Shown here in pieces: positions 46,179-54,133 of a stretch of 64,000 bases of DNA. The stretch lies in contig JAOZIH010000006.1 of assembly GCA_026014545.1 (NCBI GenBank), positions 1 to 64,000 of the forward strand, read 5' to 3'. The notes beneath the pieces were generated by a model that saw nothing but the letters and a program-made list of their open reading frames with translations, had not been told where the DNA came from and ran no database searches. This DNA comes from Candidatus Bathyarchaeota archaeon (GTDB lineage: Archaea > Thermoproteota > Bathyarchaeia > Bathyarchaeales > Bathycorpusculaceae). The position numbers and the translations under genes are program-made. How positions within the stretch are numbered: position 1 is the first letter of the stretch; each line of letters starts with the position of its first letter.

Positions 46179-46808
46179 CTAATCTTTTTCATATAAACAT
46201 TTTCGCGCTTGAATTTTGTCTAAGTGTTTAGGATTGGAGAAACCTATTTCTTTTATCCAGAGACTTAACATCTTGAAGCCGTATATAGCTACATGATAAC
46301 CTTCTGTTTGGTTACCGCGGGGTCTTGCTCTGAAACCGTTTTGCTGTAAAATTTGGGTTATTTGGTTTGCCAAAATTTTACTGCATGTTCTAATTTCAAG
46401 CGTGGGATAAATTGGATCTTCATATGTTTTCTTGCTGAAAAATATAGTTCCATCAGTATCCATTATGCCCCTTATTGTCCACTTAACATAATTCCATCCC
46501 TTCTGCAGTATGCAGTAGGGTATCGATACTGAATGAGATTTTTCTTTACCTGCAGGAAGCCCTATTTCTAAAAGTGAAATGTATGCCTCCTTAGACTGAA
46601 GTCTCCACCGTAGCGCCCTCTGATGTATGCGCAATGGATATGGCAGCTTTTTAAACAAGCGGTACGAGATCGTGGAAAGGTAATTAAAATATTCCCTGTC
46701 AAGGTGAGGATGTCCAGTGATCTCGATTCTGTATCGTGATCCATCTGACCACAAGTTGCCATTTCCAATTATAGCTCCGACTAATTCGCATAAATCTTGA
46801 GATTTCAA
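46179..46808 (-). CDS. free-standing LAGLIDADG homing-endonuclease-like protein
   Basis: A 209-residue protein with two LAGLIDADG motifs: LVGAIIGNGNL (about 9-19) and IRGIMDTDGTIFF (about 112-124). Each is followed by the usual mixed-beta DNA-contact region (RYRIEITGHPHLDREYF, and TLEIRTCSKILANQITQIL). In the first motif the catalytic acid of G-D-G is Asn (G-N-G); the second keeps Asp. So nuclease activity may be weakened or lost; intron-maturase function is an alternative. It ends 25 nt before the intron-bearing tRNA-Phe on the same strand, but is not inside any intron. Confidence 0.82.
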   Translation of the reverse strand: MKSQDLCELVGAIIGNGNLWSDGSRYRIEITGHPHLDREYFNYLSTISYRLFKKLPYPLRIHQRALRWRLQSKEAYISLLEIGLPAGKEKSHSVSIPYCILQKGWNYVKWTIRGIMDTDGTIFFSKKTYEDPIYPTLEIRTCSKILANQITQILQQNGFRARPRGNQTEGYHVAIYGFKMLSLWIKEIGFSNPKHLDKIQARKCLYEKD

Positions 46809-47125
46809 GGAGTTTTCCAGTGTTGCTCATATATTGTGTTAGGTGCCCTCATCTATTTGAAATGTTGATTATTAGCATGAACTCATTACAAACTAAAGAC
46901 ACCTATATCAAATACTATGCAAGAGAACACCTTAGTAGCATGCGACATCTTGGATGTTTAGAGTTTTCTGATTGTTTTCTGTTATGCGCTATTTTTGGGC
47001 TTCACTTAGCGGAGTGTTTGTGTTCGAATTCTGAGTTTTTATTAATTCAGATAACGAAACATTTGGAAAGGGAAACAGCATTTATTTGATAAAAGGTTTT
47101 TGTAAGGTTGCGTGGAGGTTGAGTT
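46809..47125. other. intergenic, no gene seen
   Basis: No frame here has both a plausible start and coding character; the longest (46820 on) is unconvincing. The last ~50 nt contain the promoter-like ATTTATTTG and the ribosome site GGAGGT of the small gene that follows. Confidence 0.45.
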
Positions 47126-47284
47126 ATGAAAAGGAAGACGGCGGTTATCACCGTGGAGTTGGTTGCTGAAAGCATTACCGTCTCGAACACTACAATTGCG
47201 GGCGAAATGCTTGCTTGGTTCAGGGCTGAAGCGGTGCCTGCGCCATGGGTTAAGGAAGTAAAAAGTGTGGTTGTTTTGAGTTAA
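47126..47284 (+). CDS. 52-residue small protein, unknown function
   Basis: A short frame preceded by a consensus GGAGGTTGAGTT ribosome site. It encodes a compact peptide (MKRKTAVITVELVAESITVS ... PAPWVKEVKSVVVLS) with alternating hydrophobic residues at both ends, suggesting a small beta-alpha-beta unit like the N-terminal part of ferredoxin-like folds. Its TAA overlaps the stop of an oppositely directed small gene. I do not recognise a family. Confidence 0.6.
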   Translation: MKRKTAVITVELVAESITVSNTTIAGEMLAWFRAEAVPAPWVKEVKSVVVLS

Positions 47285-47415
47285 GCGCCGAATAGGATGA
47301 AGTAGTGTGTTAGAAAGTACCCTATTAGCGCACTGGATAGGAAGCATGTGAATAGCAAGAAGTCTTCGTGCTTGTGTGATTTCTTCAGTTCTTTGCGCTT
47401 TCGTGATTTGGGCAA
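47281..47415 (-). CDS. 44-residue small membrane protein
   Basis: A TTG-started frame preceded by AAAGGTG about 8 nt upstream. It encodes a strongly basic N-terminus (PKSRKRKELKKSHKHED) followed by one membrane helix (FLLFTCFLSSALIGYFLTHYF) ending ILFGA. This positive-inside tail plus single helix is a common design of small archaeal membrane proteins. Convergent with, and sharing stop-codon bases with, the 52-residue gene. Function unknown. Confidence 0.5.
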   Translation of the reverse strand: MPKSRKRKELKKSHKHEDFLLFTCFLSSALIGYFLTHYFILFGA

Positions 47416-47505
47416 GCACCGTGCACCTTTTATTTTCTTTTTTATTATTTTTTAGGGAAAGGTTTTATGAAGGGAGAATTAGTAATTGTGATTCAGTAAG
47501 CCATT

Positions 47506-47579
47506 GGGCCGGTAGTCTAGCTGGCTAGGACGTCGCCCTCACGCGGCGAAGATCGTCGGTTCGAATCCGGCCCGGCCCA
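47506..47579 (+). tRNA. tRNA-Val (CAC)
   Basis: Intron-free cloverleaf: acceptor GGGCCGG/CCGGCCC, anticodon arm TCGCC-CTCACGC-GGCGA with anticodon CAC, and T arm GTCGG-TTCGAAT-CCGGC with one T-G pair. Discriminator A; CCA is not encoded. Confidence 0.95.
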
Positions 47580-47720
47580 TTTCATGTTTGTTGCGTGTTG
47601 AAAAGGCGGGTTTGTGTTGTTGTGGGGCGGTTTGGCGTATTTTTGTTGTACGTTTCCCCAAAAAGGTTTATTAAATATTAATATTTTATACACACTGTTT
47701 CGGCAGAAAAAGGGATAAAA

Positions 47721-48110
47721 ATGCAAAAAAACCTCCCCCTAAAACCAGAAACCGACAACCAAACACTACCCGAAACCCACACGCCCGCCAAATGCTGCGT
47801 ATGCAACCAAGAATATAGCGAACCACTTTTCGCCGCAATCGCCTCAGGCTACCTCATAGAAGAATACTACGCCTGCCCAAGATGCCTCTCCAGAATAGGC
47901 AACATTGAAAGCAACAAAATCATAGAACACGAAGAAGCAGAAGAAGCAAAACAGGAAGAACACGCCGCCCAGAAATCCGAAATTGAAGAAAAAAGTGAAG
48001 GTAGCCCGGTTTGTGCGCATCACTTAGGCTATTTAAAGCAGCGACCAAAAAACACGCCTATACCTGAAGAATGTTTCACATGTGCCAAGATGATCGAGTG
48101 CATGACATAG
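47721..48110 (+). CDS. small zinc-ribbon-type protein
   Basis: A 129-residue protein with CCVCNQEY (C-x2-C) and CPRCLSRI (C-x2-C) spaced like a zinc ribbon. An acidic helical linker follows (HEEAEEAKQEEHAAQKSE), and a second Cys/His group near the end (CAHHLGYLKQRP, ECFTCAKMIEC). Two metal sites are likely. No catalytic domain is seen; a nucleic-acid or protein adaptor is possible. TTTTATAC and AAAGGGAT precede the ATG as promoter and ribosome site. Confidence 0.65.
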   Translation: MQKNLPLKPETDNQTLPETHTPAKCCVCNQEYSEPLFAAIASGYLIEEYYACPRCLSRIGNIESNKIIEHEEAEEAKQEEHAAQKSEIEEKSEGSPVCAHHLGYLKQRPKNTPIPEECFTCAKMIECMT

Positions 48111-48342
48111 CGGCTTCCTTTCGGCTTATATCTCCAGAAGCACCTATCTTTAAAAATCCTGCTAAATAATAGCTTCTAAAACTATGCTATCAATAGATTA
48201 GTGAGCTTTCGCCCTCTGTAAACTTCTCGCAGTTCCTTTTGTATCTACCATACTACATGCCTCAGCTAAAGCGTATAACGCAGAAAAGGAACAAAAGCAT
48301 TAACTAACAGACAACGCTTGAATCTCTGTAGGTTGCGAGTAA

Positions 48343-49038
48343 ATGAGCAGAACAATCTATTTTCATCACAGCGCCAGAATCTTCGCCATTCTCTTCTTGC
48401 TTCTAATATTCGTTACCGGCCTAATCTTCCTCGGTGCAGTCAGCGTGGCATTCGCAAACATTGGCTTCACACCCATGACAGTATTCCTAATCCTGGCATG
48501 CACCCTGTTCGGAAGCACAATTAACATTCCATTAATGAAAATCAAGACTGTAGTGCCCATAATAAGGGAGGAATACGTGAGATACTTGTGGGTAACTTAC
48601 AGAATCCCCTACGTGGAATACGAAACGGCAGTCACCACGGTTGCGGTTAACGTCGGCGGCGCGCTAATACCATCAGCCGTCAGCCTCTACCTGCTCAGCA
48701 AAGCTGAGCCCTTAATGATATTCTATAGCCTAATCGGCGTAGCAACAGTTGCCCTATTCACATATGCGGTAGCGAAGCCTGTAAAAGGCGTAGGCATAGT
48801 TACTCCCGCCTTTCTTCCACCTTTAGCTGCGGCAGCCATAGCTCTTTTTCTGTCGCCTGCTCAACCGCAGATAATTGCTTACGTCTCCGGCGTACTTGGC
48901 ACGCTCATAGGCGCGGATTTGTTAAACTTGAGTAGCATACCTAAACTCGGCGCACCAATAGCCAGCATAGGCGGCGCCGGAACGTTTGACGGAGTTTTTC
49001 TAAGCGGCATAATTGCTGTGCTCCTCGTAGGCCTTTGA
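48343..49038 (+). CDS. DUF1614 membrane protein
   Basis: A 231-residue protein with about seven helices. The segments GSTINIPLMKI, VNVGGALIPSAVSLYLL and GADLLNL followed by GGAGTFDGVFLSGIIAVLL match the DUF1614 family, which is found across archaea and some bacteria and has no established role. It is convergent with the HTH gene that follows. Confidence 0.87.
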   Translation: MSRTIYFHHSARIFAILFLLLIFVTGLIFLGAVSVAFANIGFTPMTVFLILACTLFGSTINIPLMKIKTVVPIIREEYVRYLWVTYRIPYVEYETAVTTVAVNVGGALIPSAVSLYLLSKAEPLMIFYSLIGVATVALFTYAVAKPVKGVGIVTPAFLPPLAAAAIALFLSPAQPQIIAYVSGVLGTLIGADLLNLSSIPKLGAPIASIGGAGTFDGVFLSGIIAVLLVGL

Positions 49039-49103
49039 CGCCTAAAAAAGCTAATGAGCGGGGTAAAGGCATTTTAGCGCATCATTTTGTAGCGACTAAT
49101 TGG

Positions 49104-49766
49104 TTATAGGTTGAAGGGTATTTCGTTTTTCAGTTTCTTCAGGGTTTCCCGTATCACTGCTTCTCTCAAGTTTAGGTCTGTTGAGATTTTCTCGATGTCT
49201 TCACATCTTTCATCCAGCAAGAAGTACAGAATTCTTTTTTCAACTGTTGACCTTGCCTGTGTATTCAGTATATCGGCGACTCTTTTCATAGCGAGGTTTC
49301 TGATGTAAAGCAGCGCAGTCCTTTCATCCTCAATTCTTGAGATTTTCTCATCTATTTCTGTTATAAGCTTATATAAACTCTCCAAGCTTTCATTTTGCTT
49401 AGATTCGCTAATTCTGCGCAGGAGGGCGTCGTAGTCTTTGGAAAGATTGTTTGGTAAGCTTTCGAAAGCGAAAACCTGCTCGTTGTAAAGGTGAGGCCCA
49501 AAACTGATTGTTACGCATGCTGATTTGTTGAGGAAGTAGAGTCTACGCTTAGGACCGTATGGGCTATCTTCCAAGCTGGAGGAAACAATGCCGTGGCGTT
49601 CCATCATGGCTAGATGCGCGGCAACAAGCTGCTGTCCTATGCCTAGCTCCTTGGCTATCTCAAGCGGATAGCTTGGCTCTTGGCTTAAACGCTTGATTAT
49701 TCTCCGCCTAATTGGATTCTCAATCGCGGTAAGGATAGCGTCAATTTGAGAAGAATTAACCATCAT
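49104..49766 (-). CDS. ArsR-type HTH regulator, probable heat-shock repressor
   Basis: A 220-residue protein. The first ~90 residues are a winged helix (IENPIRRRIIKRLSQEPSYPLEIAKELGIGQQLVAAHLAMMERHGIV, then PKRRLYFLNKS). The rest is helical, including a coiled coil (LYKLITEIDEKISRIEDERTALLYIRN) and a second small HTH-like end. ATG at 49766 is preferred over an upstream GTG since GGTGA precedes it. It lies 48 nt after Hsp20 on the same strand, so it is probably co-transcribed, and an operator-like dyad covers the Hsp20 promoter. Compare Phr of Pyrococcus; the link is inference. Confidence 0.75.
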   Translation of the reverse strand: MMVNSSQIDAILTAIENPIRRRIIKRLSQEPSYPLEIAKELGIGQQLVAAHLAMMERHGIVSSSLEDSPYGPKRRLYFLNKSACVTISFGPHLYNEQVFAFESLPNNLSKDYDALLRRISESKQNESLESLYKLITEIDEKISRIEDERTALLYIRNLAMKRVADILNTQARSTVEKRILYFLLDERCEDIEKISTDLNLREAVIRETLKKLKNEIPFNL

Positions 49767-49814
49767 CTTCACCACGCGTTAACAGAAAAAAAATTTGGGC
49801 GAGGCGGGACGGTT

Positions 49815-50339
49815 TCACTTCAGCTCAACCTTGTGCGGAGCCTCAGCAGCCTTCGGCTCTTTCTTCGGTACTCTCAGCTCAAGCACGCCGTCCTTCATTG
49901 AGCCCTCGGCCTTTGCTGGTATGACTTCCTCTGGGAAGGCAATGTATCTTTGCATTGAGGAGTAGGCTCTTTCACGGTGAACGTAGTTCCTGCGCTTCTC
50001 TTCTTTTTCTTCTTTGCGTTCGGCTCTGATGGTAACGCCGTCTTTGGTGACTTGAACGTCAACCATGTCCTTGCTGAATCCTGGCAGCTCGGCTGTGACA
50101 ATGTAGGAGTCGCCGTTGTCAATTAAGTCAACTGCGGCATATCGCGTCGGCAACGCTGGTGCTTCAGCGATTGTGGGTGCTATGGGGAAGAATGGCCTTA
50201 GCAGGTCATCGAAGGATCTGCGGAATTCCTCGAATAAGCGGTCGAACTGCCTTGATATGCTGAATGGGTCCGTCCACCTCGCCAGAGCAGTTTCAGGTGA
50301 TACGGTGCTTTCGGTTACTCTTGTTTTCCGGGTAACCAT
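49815..50339 (-). CDS. hsp20: Hsp20/alpha-crystallin small heat-shock protein
   Basis: A 174-residue chaperone. The N-terminal arm (FDRLFEEFRRSFDDLLRPFFPI) precedes an alpha-crystallin domain (about 67-160: YAAVDLIDNGDSYIVTAELPGFSKDMVDVQV, then AFPEEVIPAKAEGSMKDGVLELRVPK). The tail AAEAPHKVELK lacks a clear I-x-I motif. It holds unfolding proteins at high temperature. The ribosome site GGAGGTGATG is near-perfect. An 8-bp dyad overlaps the TATA region, suggesting repression in normal growth. Confidence 0.94.
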   Translation of the reverse strand: MVTRKTRVTESTVSPETALARWTDPFSISRQFDRLFEEFRRSFDDLLRPFFPIAPTIAEAPALPTRYAAVDLIDNGDSYIVTAELPGFSKDMVDVQVTKDGVTIRAERKEEKEEKRRNYVHRERAYSSMQRYIAFPEEVIPAKAEGSMKDGVLELRVPKKEPKAAEAPHKVELK

Positions 50340-50360
50340 GCCACATCACCTCCATGTTAA

Positions 50361-50383
50361 CTATACAACTTTTATTTGTATAG
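50361..50383 (-). promoter_or_regulatory. dyad CTATACAA-N7-TTGTATAG at hsp20 promoter
   Basis: A perfect 8-bp inverted repeat overlaps the likely TATA element of hsp20 (TATACAAATAAAAG on the minus strand), 22 nt before the start codon. It is a good repressor site candidate for the downstream HTH protein. Confidence 0.55.
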
Positions 50384-50435
50384 CCAAAATATACATGGAA
50401 AAACTGTAATATAAAAACTTTACGCTGGATTCAGC

Positions 50436-50630
50436 ATGCCTGAAACACACAGAAAACTCCACGAAACACAACAACAAACACCTGCTTCTCACCAGCAAAC
50501 AAAAGGGGTCTGTCAAAGTCCTTCTTCATCTTCCCCGTCAGACTGGGACGGCGACATCATCCCCCGATGTTTTAACAACGTCCCCCACTATTTTAAATGT
50601 AATGCTCTGGATGAAAAAGGAAGCATATGA
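50436..50630 (+). CDS. candidate small leaderless host ORF broken by the insertion
   Basis: A TATA-like TAATATAAAAA about 25 nt upstream puts transcription start on this ATG. The frame is Gln/Ser/Pro-rich (MPETHRKLHETQQQTPASH...). It passes through the left repeat of the integrated element in the +2 frame relative to the integrase. Joined to the right flank, as before insertion, it would stop just after the repeat and give about 45 residues. It may be a real small gene, or only a transcribed leader that today could read into the integrase fragment. Confidence 0.3.
   Translation: MPETHRKLHETQQQTPASHQQTKGVCQSPSSSSPSDWDGDIIPRCFNNVPHYFKCNALDEKGSI
50543..50566 (+). repeat. left attachment repeat (attL core)
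   Basis: These 24 bases (starting CTGGGACGGCGACATC) recur exactly at 56285-56308 in the same orientation. To the right, after 12 unmatched bases, CGTCCC at 50579-50584 pairs with GGGACG in the repeat. The repeat lies in frame in the integrase gene. Confidence 0.9.
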
Positions 50631-51459
50631 AGATTCAACAATCAAGGCAACAGCGAAGAGATTAAAACACCTGCAAAAGAATTGCCATTTAGCAGACCCA
50701 GAAAGCGTAAAAATATTCGTAGCAAACAAGAAATGTAGCAACGCCTTCAAGGAATGCCTAATAGAAGTTTATGACATATTCATGCGCTCAATGGGACAAC
50801 AATGGAACAAACCATTCTACGCAAGATACGACAAGCTCCCAAAAATACCAACAGAAGAAAAAGTAAACATGCTCATATCACAAGCAACACCACGCATGGC
50901 ACTCATACTATCAATGTCAAGAGACTTAGGCTCAAGACCCATAGAACTCACATGGCTAACAGTCGCAGACATCAACCTACAAAACGGAATAGTCAACATA
51001 ACAGGCGCAAAACACACCATAGGAAGAAACGGAAAACTCAAACCAAACACCTTAGAAATGCTCAAACAGTACATCAACAAAAAACACCTGAATGCAAATG
51101 ACAGACTATTCCCAACCGAGTCAGAAAACATAAGCGAAGCCTACCGCAGACTCAGAAACAGATTAGCCGAAAAACTCCAAGACCCAACCTTCAAAACAAT
51201 ACGACTCTACGACTACAGACACTTTAAAGCCTCAATGGAATACCACAAAACCAAAGACCTACTATACATCAAACAACTCTTAGGACACAAAGACCTAAGA
51301 ACCACACTGCGCTACACGCAACTACTTGAAAACTTGGGAAACGATGAATACACCTGCAAAACAGCCAAAAACATCACCGAAGCCACCAACCTAGTAGAAA
51401 CAGGCTTTGAATACGTCACCGAAATGGACGGAATTAAAATCTTCCGAAAACGCAAATGA
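50602..51459 (+). CDS. int: tyrosine integrase, C-terminal (catalytic) fragment
   Basis: A 285-residue fragment with the complete catalytic core: first Arg in SRDLGSRPIELTW, Lys-containing beta-hairpin ITGAKHTIGRNGKL, RLYDYRHFKAS for the HxxR box (the usual His is Tyr or Asp here), LLGHKDLRTTLRYTQ with His and the nucleophile Tyr. The tail ends FEYVTEMDGIKIFRKRK, as in thaumarchaeal/bathyarchaeal integrases. The frame is open upstream to 50410 through the 24-bp repeat but has no start codon there, so ATG 50602 may be only an internal Met. The missing first 25 codons are at 56233. Confidence 0.9.
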   Translation: MLWMKKEAYEDSTIKATAKRLKHLQKNCHLADPESVKIFVANKKCSNAFKECLIEVYDIFMRSMGQQWNKPFYARYDKLPKIPTEEKVNMLISQATPRMALILSMSRDLGSRPIELTWLTVADINLQNGIVNITGAKHTIGRNGKLKPNTLEMLKQYINKKHLNANDRLFPTESENISEAYRRLRNRLAEKLQDPTFKTIRLYDYRHFKASMEYHKTKDLLYIKQLLGHKDLRTTLRYTQLLENLGNDEYTCKTAKNITEATNLVETGFEYVTEMDGIKIFRKRK

Positions 51460-51592
51460 AAATAAAAACAACCTTTTTTCTATCAACATTTATGCTTCAG
51501 CCATTAGCACATGACCTAGTTAAAACTATTAACAAAGAGCCTTATGTGAGAATGTAAGGAAAAACGGCATCCCAAGTTTAAAGGAAAAGCAA

Positions 51593-52363
51593 CTAGACAT
51601 TGAAAGGTATGTTTTCGGCGACAAATTTTCTTCCAGTATCAGTAATGAAGTAACGGTCACCTTCTCTATGGACATACGCCTTTTCGTGCTCAAGCTTGCC
51701 TAAAGTTAAGTTCATGTAACCCGTCTGAATCCTGTTTGCAAGCCAATGATTCAATTCTTTAACTGTAGCTCCTTCAGAACCACGATAATACAAAAAAGCC
51801 AAAATTTTTTCTGGCAGTTTCAGCTCTGGCTTCAGTATCTTCAAAAATCCATTAAAATCCTGAATCAAAGGAATTCTGATTTTCACCAAAGAATTAACCA
51901 AATTCTGAGCAGTATTAATGTCTGAAGTATAATAGATTCTTATGAATTCAGTCATGACCCAATTACAGCAAACCAATGAAAGTGTAGCATCCATAGAATT
52001 TGAATCAACATCACCGCCGACATGACCGACATCACGTTTATTTCTAATGTCATAAATAACTTGTAAGGTTCTAGGAATCTGAATTCTGATAGATACTGGA
52101 AACTTGTCTTTATCGGCTTTTTCAAGCTCTAAAACTTCATTTCTGAAATTAACTATTGCTTCCCCTAGTGGAATATATTTTCCTATAGTGACTTGCTGAA
52201 GCATTCTAAATGCGACTTCTGCAAATCTTCCCCCTTCAGAACAGCATGGTCTGTGCTTGCCAAGATAATAATGCTCATTCGCCAATTGATACGACTCGAA
52301 TAGTTTGTCAAGCAACTCTTTACTAAAAGTCTGCTCAAGCTGCTGTCTTATCTGCTGTAACAT
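51593..52363 (-). CDS. element cargo protein, unknown, helical with winged-helix end
   Basis: A 256-residue protein. The first ~165 residues are helical (LLDKLFESYQLANEHYYLGKHRPCCSEGGRFAEVAFRML, then YDIRNKRDVGHVGGDVDSNSMDATLSLVCCNW), a pattern like HEPN/abortive-infection-type helical bundles with R-N-x-x-x-x-H. Here RNKRDVGH fits that R-x4-6-H motif. The rest is a winged helix (KILAFLYYRGSEGATVKELNHWLANR, then YFITDTGRKFV). Its ATG overlaps the upstream gene by 29 nt. A HEPN-type RNase/defence role is suggested only by the motif. Confidence 0.55.
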   Translation of the reverse strand: MLQQIRQQLEQTFSKELLDKLFESYQLANEHYYLGKHRPCCSEGGRFAEVAFRMLQQVTIGKYIPLGEAIVNFRNEVLELEKADKDKFPVSIRIQIPRTLQVIYDIRNKRDVGHVGGDVDSNSMDATLSLVCCNWVMTEFIRIYYTSDINTAQNLVNSLVKIRIPLIQDFNGFLKILKPELKLPEKILAFLYYRGSEGATVKELNHWLANRIQTGYMNLTLGKLEHEKAYVHREGDRYFITDTGRKFVAENIPFNV

Positions 52364-52907
52364 TTTCCTTTCTCGGCAAGTCGTGTTCTACAAGGTTTAT
52401 GCCAGTAGTCGTAATACTGCATCGAATGGGGTTTTCTTTAACTTCAACATAACCTTTGAGTCTTTCGGCGTTGCGGAATGTATCGGGTATGCTCGGTATT
52501 CTTGCTCCAACTTCATTGTAGCACGAGACTGCATGACCCGCTTGCATTTCTCCTATTCCAAGATATTTATCTAAGTAATATGCAAAGAGCGTTATTTTCT
52601 CCATGTTGGTCTTAGGATTCTTGCTTTTGAAGAGGTCTTTTAATGCTGGTTTCTCGTTTCCTTTCGCTTTAAGGTCCAACGGAATCGGGGGGATTCTCTG
52701 AACAAGTCCTGCTCCTCTTTTTCTCTTTTGTTTGCCTTTTCCTGCTAGAGCAGTTGTAACCTCTTGAGTCGATGTTGTCGTGGTGAATCCTGAACTCTGA
52801 ATGTCCTTTTTGAATGCGTCAAGATATTTGGTTACGAAGGCTTCGCTTCCTTCTAGCTCGATTGTTCCTTCTTTCAGGTTTATTTTCGCTTTCGTGACTA
52901 CGCTCAT
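52335..52907 (-). CDS. element protein with KINLKEGTIELEGSE-type domain
   Basis: A 190-residue protein. The start at ATG 52907 is supported by GAGG and a TATA-like GCATATATTC upstream. The N-terminal segment MSVVTKAKINLKEGTIELEGSEAFVTKYLDAF recurs, from memory, in thaumarchaeal and bathyarchaeal proteins of unknown role. A basic linker (GKGKQKRKRGAG) precedes a helical C-terminal domain (LKDLFKSKNPKTNMEKITLFAYYLDKYLG) that ends like a winged helix. It may bind DNA or interact with the overlapping downstream protein. Function unknown. Confidence 0.55.
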   Translation of the reverse strand: MSVVTKAKINLKEGTIELEGSEAFVTKYLDAFKKDIQSSGFTTTTSTQEVTTALAGKGKQKRKRGAGLVQRIPPIPLDLKAKGNEKPALKDLFKSKNPKTNMEKITLFAYYLDKYLGIGEMQAGHAVSCYNEVGARIPSIPDTFRNAERLKGYVEVKENPIRCSITTTGINLVEHDLPRKENVTADKTAA

Positions 52908-53154
52908 TGCATTTAAACCTCTAGTTTCAGGAATATATGCATGAGCAAATATATATCTTGTCTCCATGGTTGCACTTGAAATAGAAGCTCGGTTAATAGG
53001 ATTATATGAGACGAGTTATTGTTGAACAGCAAACAACATAACAAAAGTCACACAACTAATAGAAAATGGATTTAGATACCTCAGAGAAACGGACAGAGCA
53101 AAACTATTTAAAAGCGCAAATAAACTCCTTATTTTTCTTTATCCACAACATACA

Positions 53155-53213
53155 CGGCGCGTCGCTCCGCTTGCGCGCCGAACGTTCCGCGCAAAGCCAA
53201 ACGTTACGCAAGA
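53155..53213 (+). repeat. GC-rich hairpin plus paired AACGTT repeats
   Basis: CGGCGCG (53155-53161) pairs with CGCGCCG (53174-53180) around a 12-nt loop. Two direct 14-mers of form GCC-R-AACGTT-N-CGC follow at about 53178 and 53195. It is a GC island in an A/T-rich intergenic stretch of the element; a replication origin or terminator is possible. Confidence 0.5.
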
Positions 53214-53257
53214 AAGACTTTCAACTGACGAAAATAACGAACTATAGTATTGTGAAA

Positions 53258-53740
53258 CTATCCACCATGATATTTGGCTATGTAGTCTAACGCTTTTTGT
53301 GTGACTTGCCATGTTCCATTTTGATATTTGAGGAAGTCTTGTTTCTCCAGTCGTTTCATGTAATCATCAAACCCGTAACCGCCGAGAACAACTACTCGGC
53401 TTTGACGTTGCCAATAATCGTATTGCTGCCTCAAAAAATCAGTTGTTCTGGGTGTTTGGCATAAGATTGCTATGTGCCTCGCATCTTCAAAATCCAAAAT
53501 ACAGCTTTCACGTTTTCTAATTCTCCCTACTGAGTAAATCAGAATGACAATCACAGGCAACAGTACCAGAACGACATAAACTGAAACGGAAGATGTTAGA
53601 AAATTATTCAGAGTAGCCCAGAAAGCTACTTTTCCCAAAGCGTCAAATATGGTAAGCAGGGATACGATAATTCCCAGTATTGTTCCTATGGCTAACACAA
53701 TTTTCCATAGTCGGCTATCCCACATCGACTTTTTAGGCAT
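53258..53740 (-). CDS. element membrane protein with C-terminal winged-helix-like domain
   Basis: A 160-residue protein with two membrane helices (about 11-30 and 48-70) and a cytoplasmic part of about 85 residues. That part (DARHIAILCQTPRTTDFLRQQYDYWQ, then YDDYMKRLEKQDFLKYQNGTWQVTQKALDYI) looks like a winged helix. Membrane-tethered DNA-binding proteins of this size occur on archaeal plasmids. No family recognised. Confidence 0.55.
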   Translation of the reverse strand: MPKKSMWDSRLWKIVLAIGTILGIIVSLLTIFDALGKVAFWATLNNFLTSSVSVYVVLVLLPVIVILIYSVGRIRKRESCILDFEDARHIAILCQTPRTTDFLRQQYDYWQRQSRVVVLGGYGFDDYMKRLEKQDFLKYQNGTWQVTQKALDYIAKYHGG

Positions 53741-53818
53741 TCAATTCACTCTTTTTTCTATTGGTTTTTCACTTTTTAAAGATTTGGCAGATGAAGAAGA
53801 ACTGCAGGTCTTCCAATT

Positions 53819-54133
53819 TTATAATGAGATTTCTTCACCATTCTCTAAATTTTCCTCAGAAACAAAACCAAGCGGTATAGAACCTAAACTTCTAAAGAAG
53901 CTGTTAACAAATTGACAAACGGTAACGCGCTCAAGATAACCAAAACCTTCCTTAAATTCAAACATGCCTATATTATAAACGCACATTAAATCATCCCAAA
54001 CCTTAACCGCTTGAAAATAAATAATATACGGAACAGTAAACAAGCCATTACGCTCCACAAACTTCGTGCAAACCTTTCCAAGCTTAATTTTATTCCATTC
54101 ACGCTCAATTCTGCGCCTAAATTGGCGATTCAT
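53819..54133 (-). CDS. small element protein overlapping rep
   Basis: A 104-residue protein if ATG 54133 is used (MNRQFRRRIEREWNKIKLGKV). An earlier in-frame start at 54202 would overlap rep much more. With the chosen start the overlap is 17 nt, a typical translational coupling. Mixed alpha/beta composition (FVERNGLFTVPYIIYFQAVKVWDDL); no motif recognised. It is probably part of the replication operon. Confidence 0.55.
   Translation of the reverse strand: MNRQFRRRIEREWNKIKLGKVCTKFVERNGLFTVPYIIYFQAVKVWDDLMCVYNIGMFEFKEGFGYLERVTVCQFVNSFFRSLGSIPLGFVSEENLENGEEISL

Noticed and set aside
46820-47089. 89-codon plus-strand frame after the LAGLIDADG gene
   Set aside because: No ribosome site, odd Cys/Leu/Phe-rich composition, and an A/T-rich non-coding look.
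47042-47419. 125-codon minus-strand frame across the two tiny genes
   Set aside because: It is the third frame of a region where two shorter frames have ribosome sites and sensible protein character; its own sequence looks random and Arg/His/Asn-rich.
47517-47726. minus-strand frame with GPDSNRRSSPREGD over tRNA-Val
   Set aside because: Also the standard false protein from tRNA antisense.
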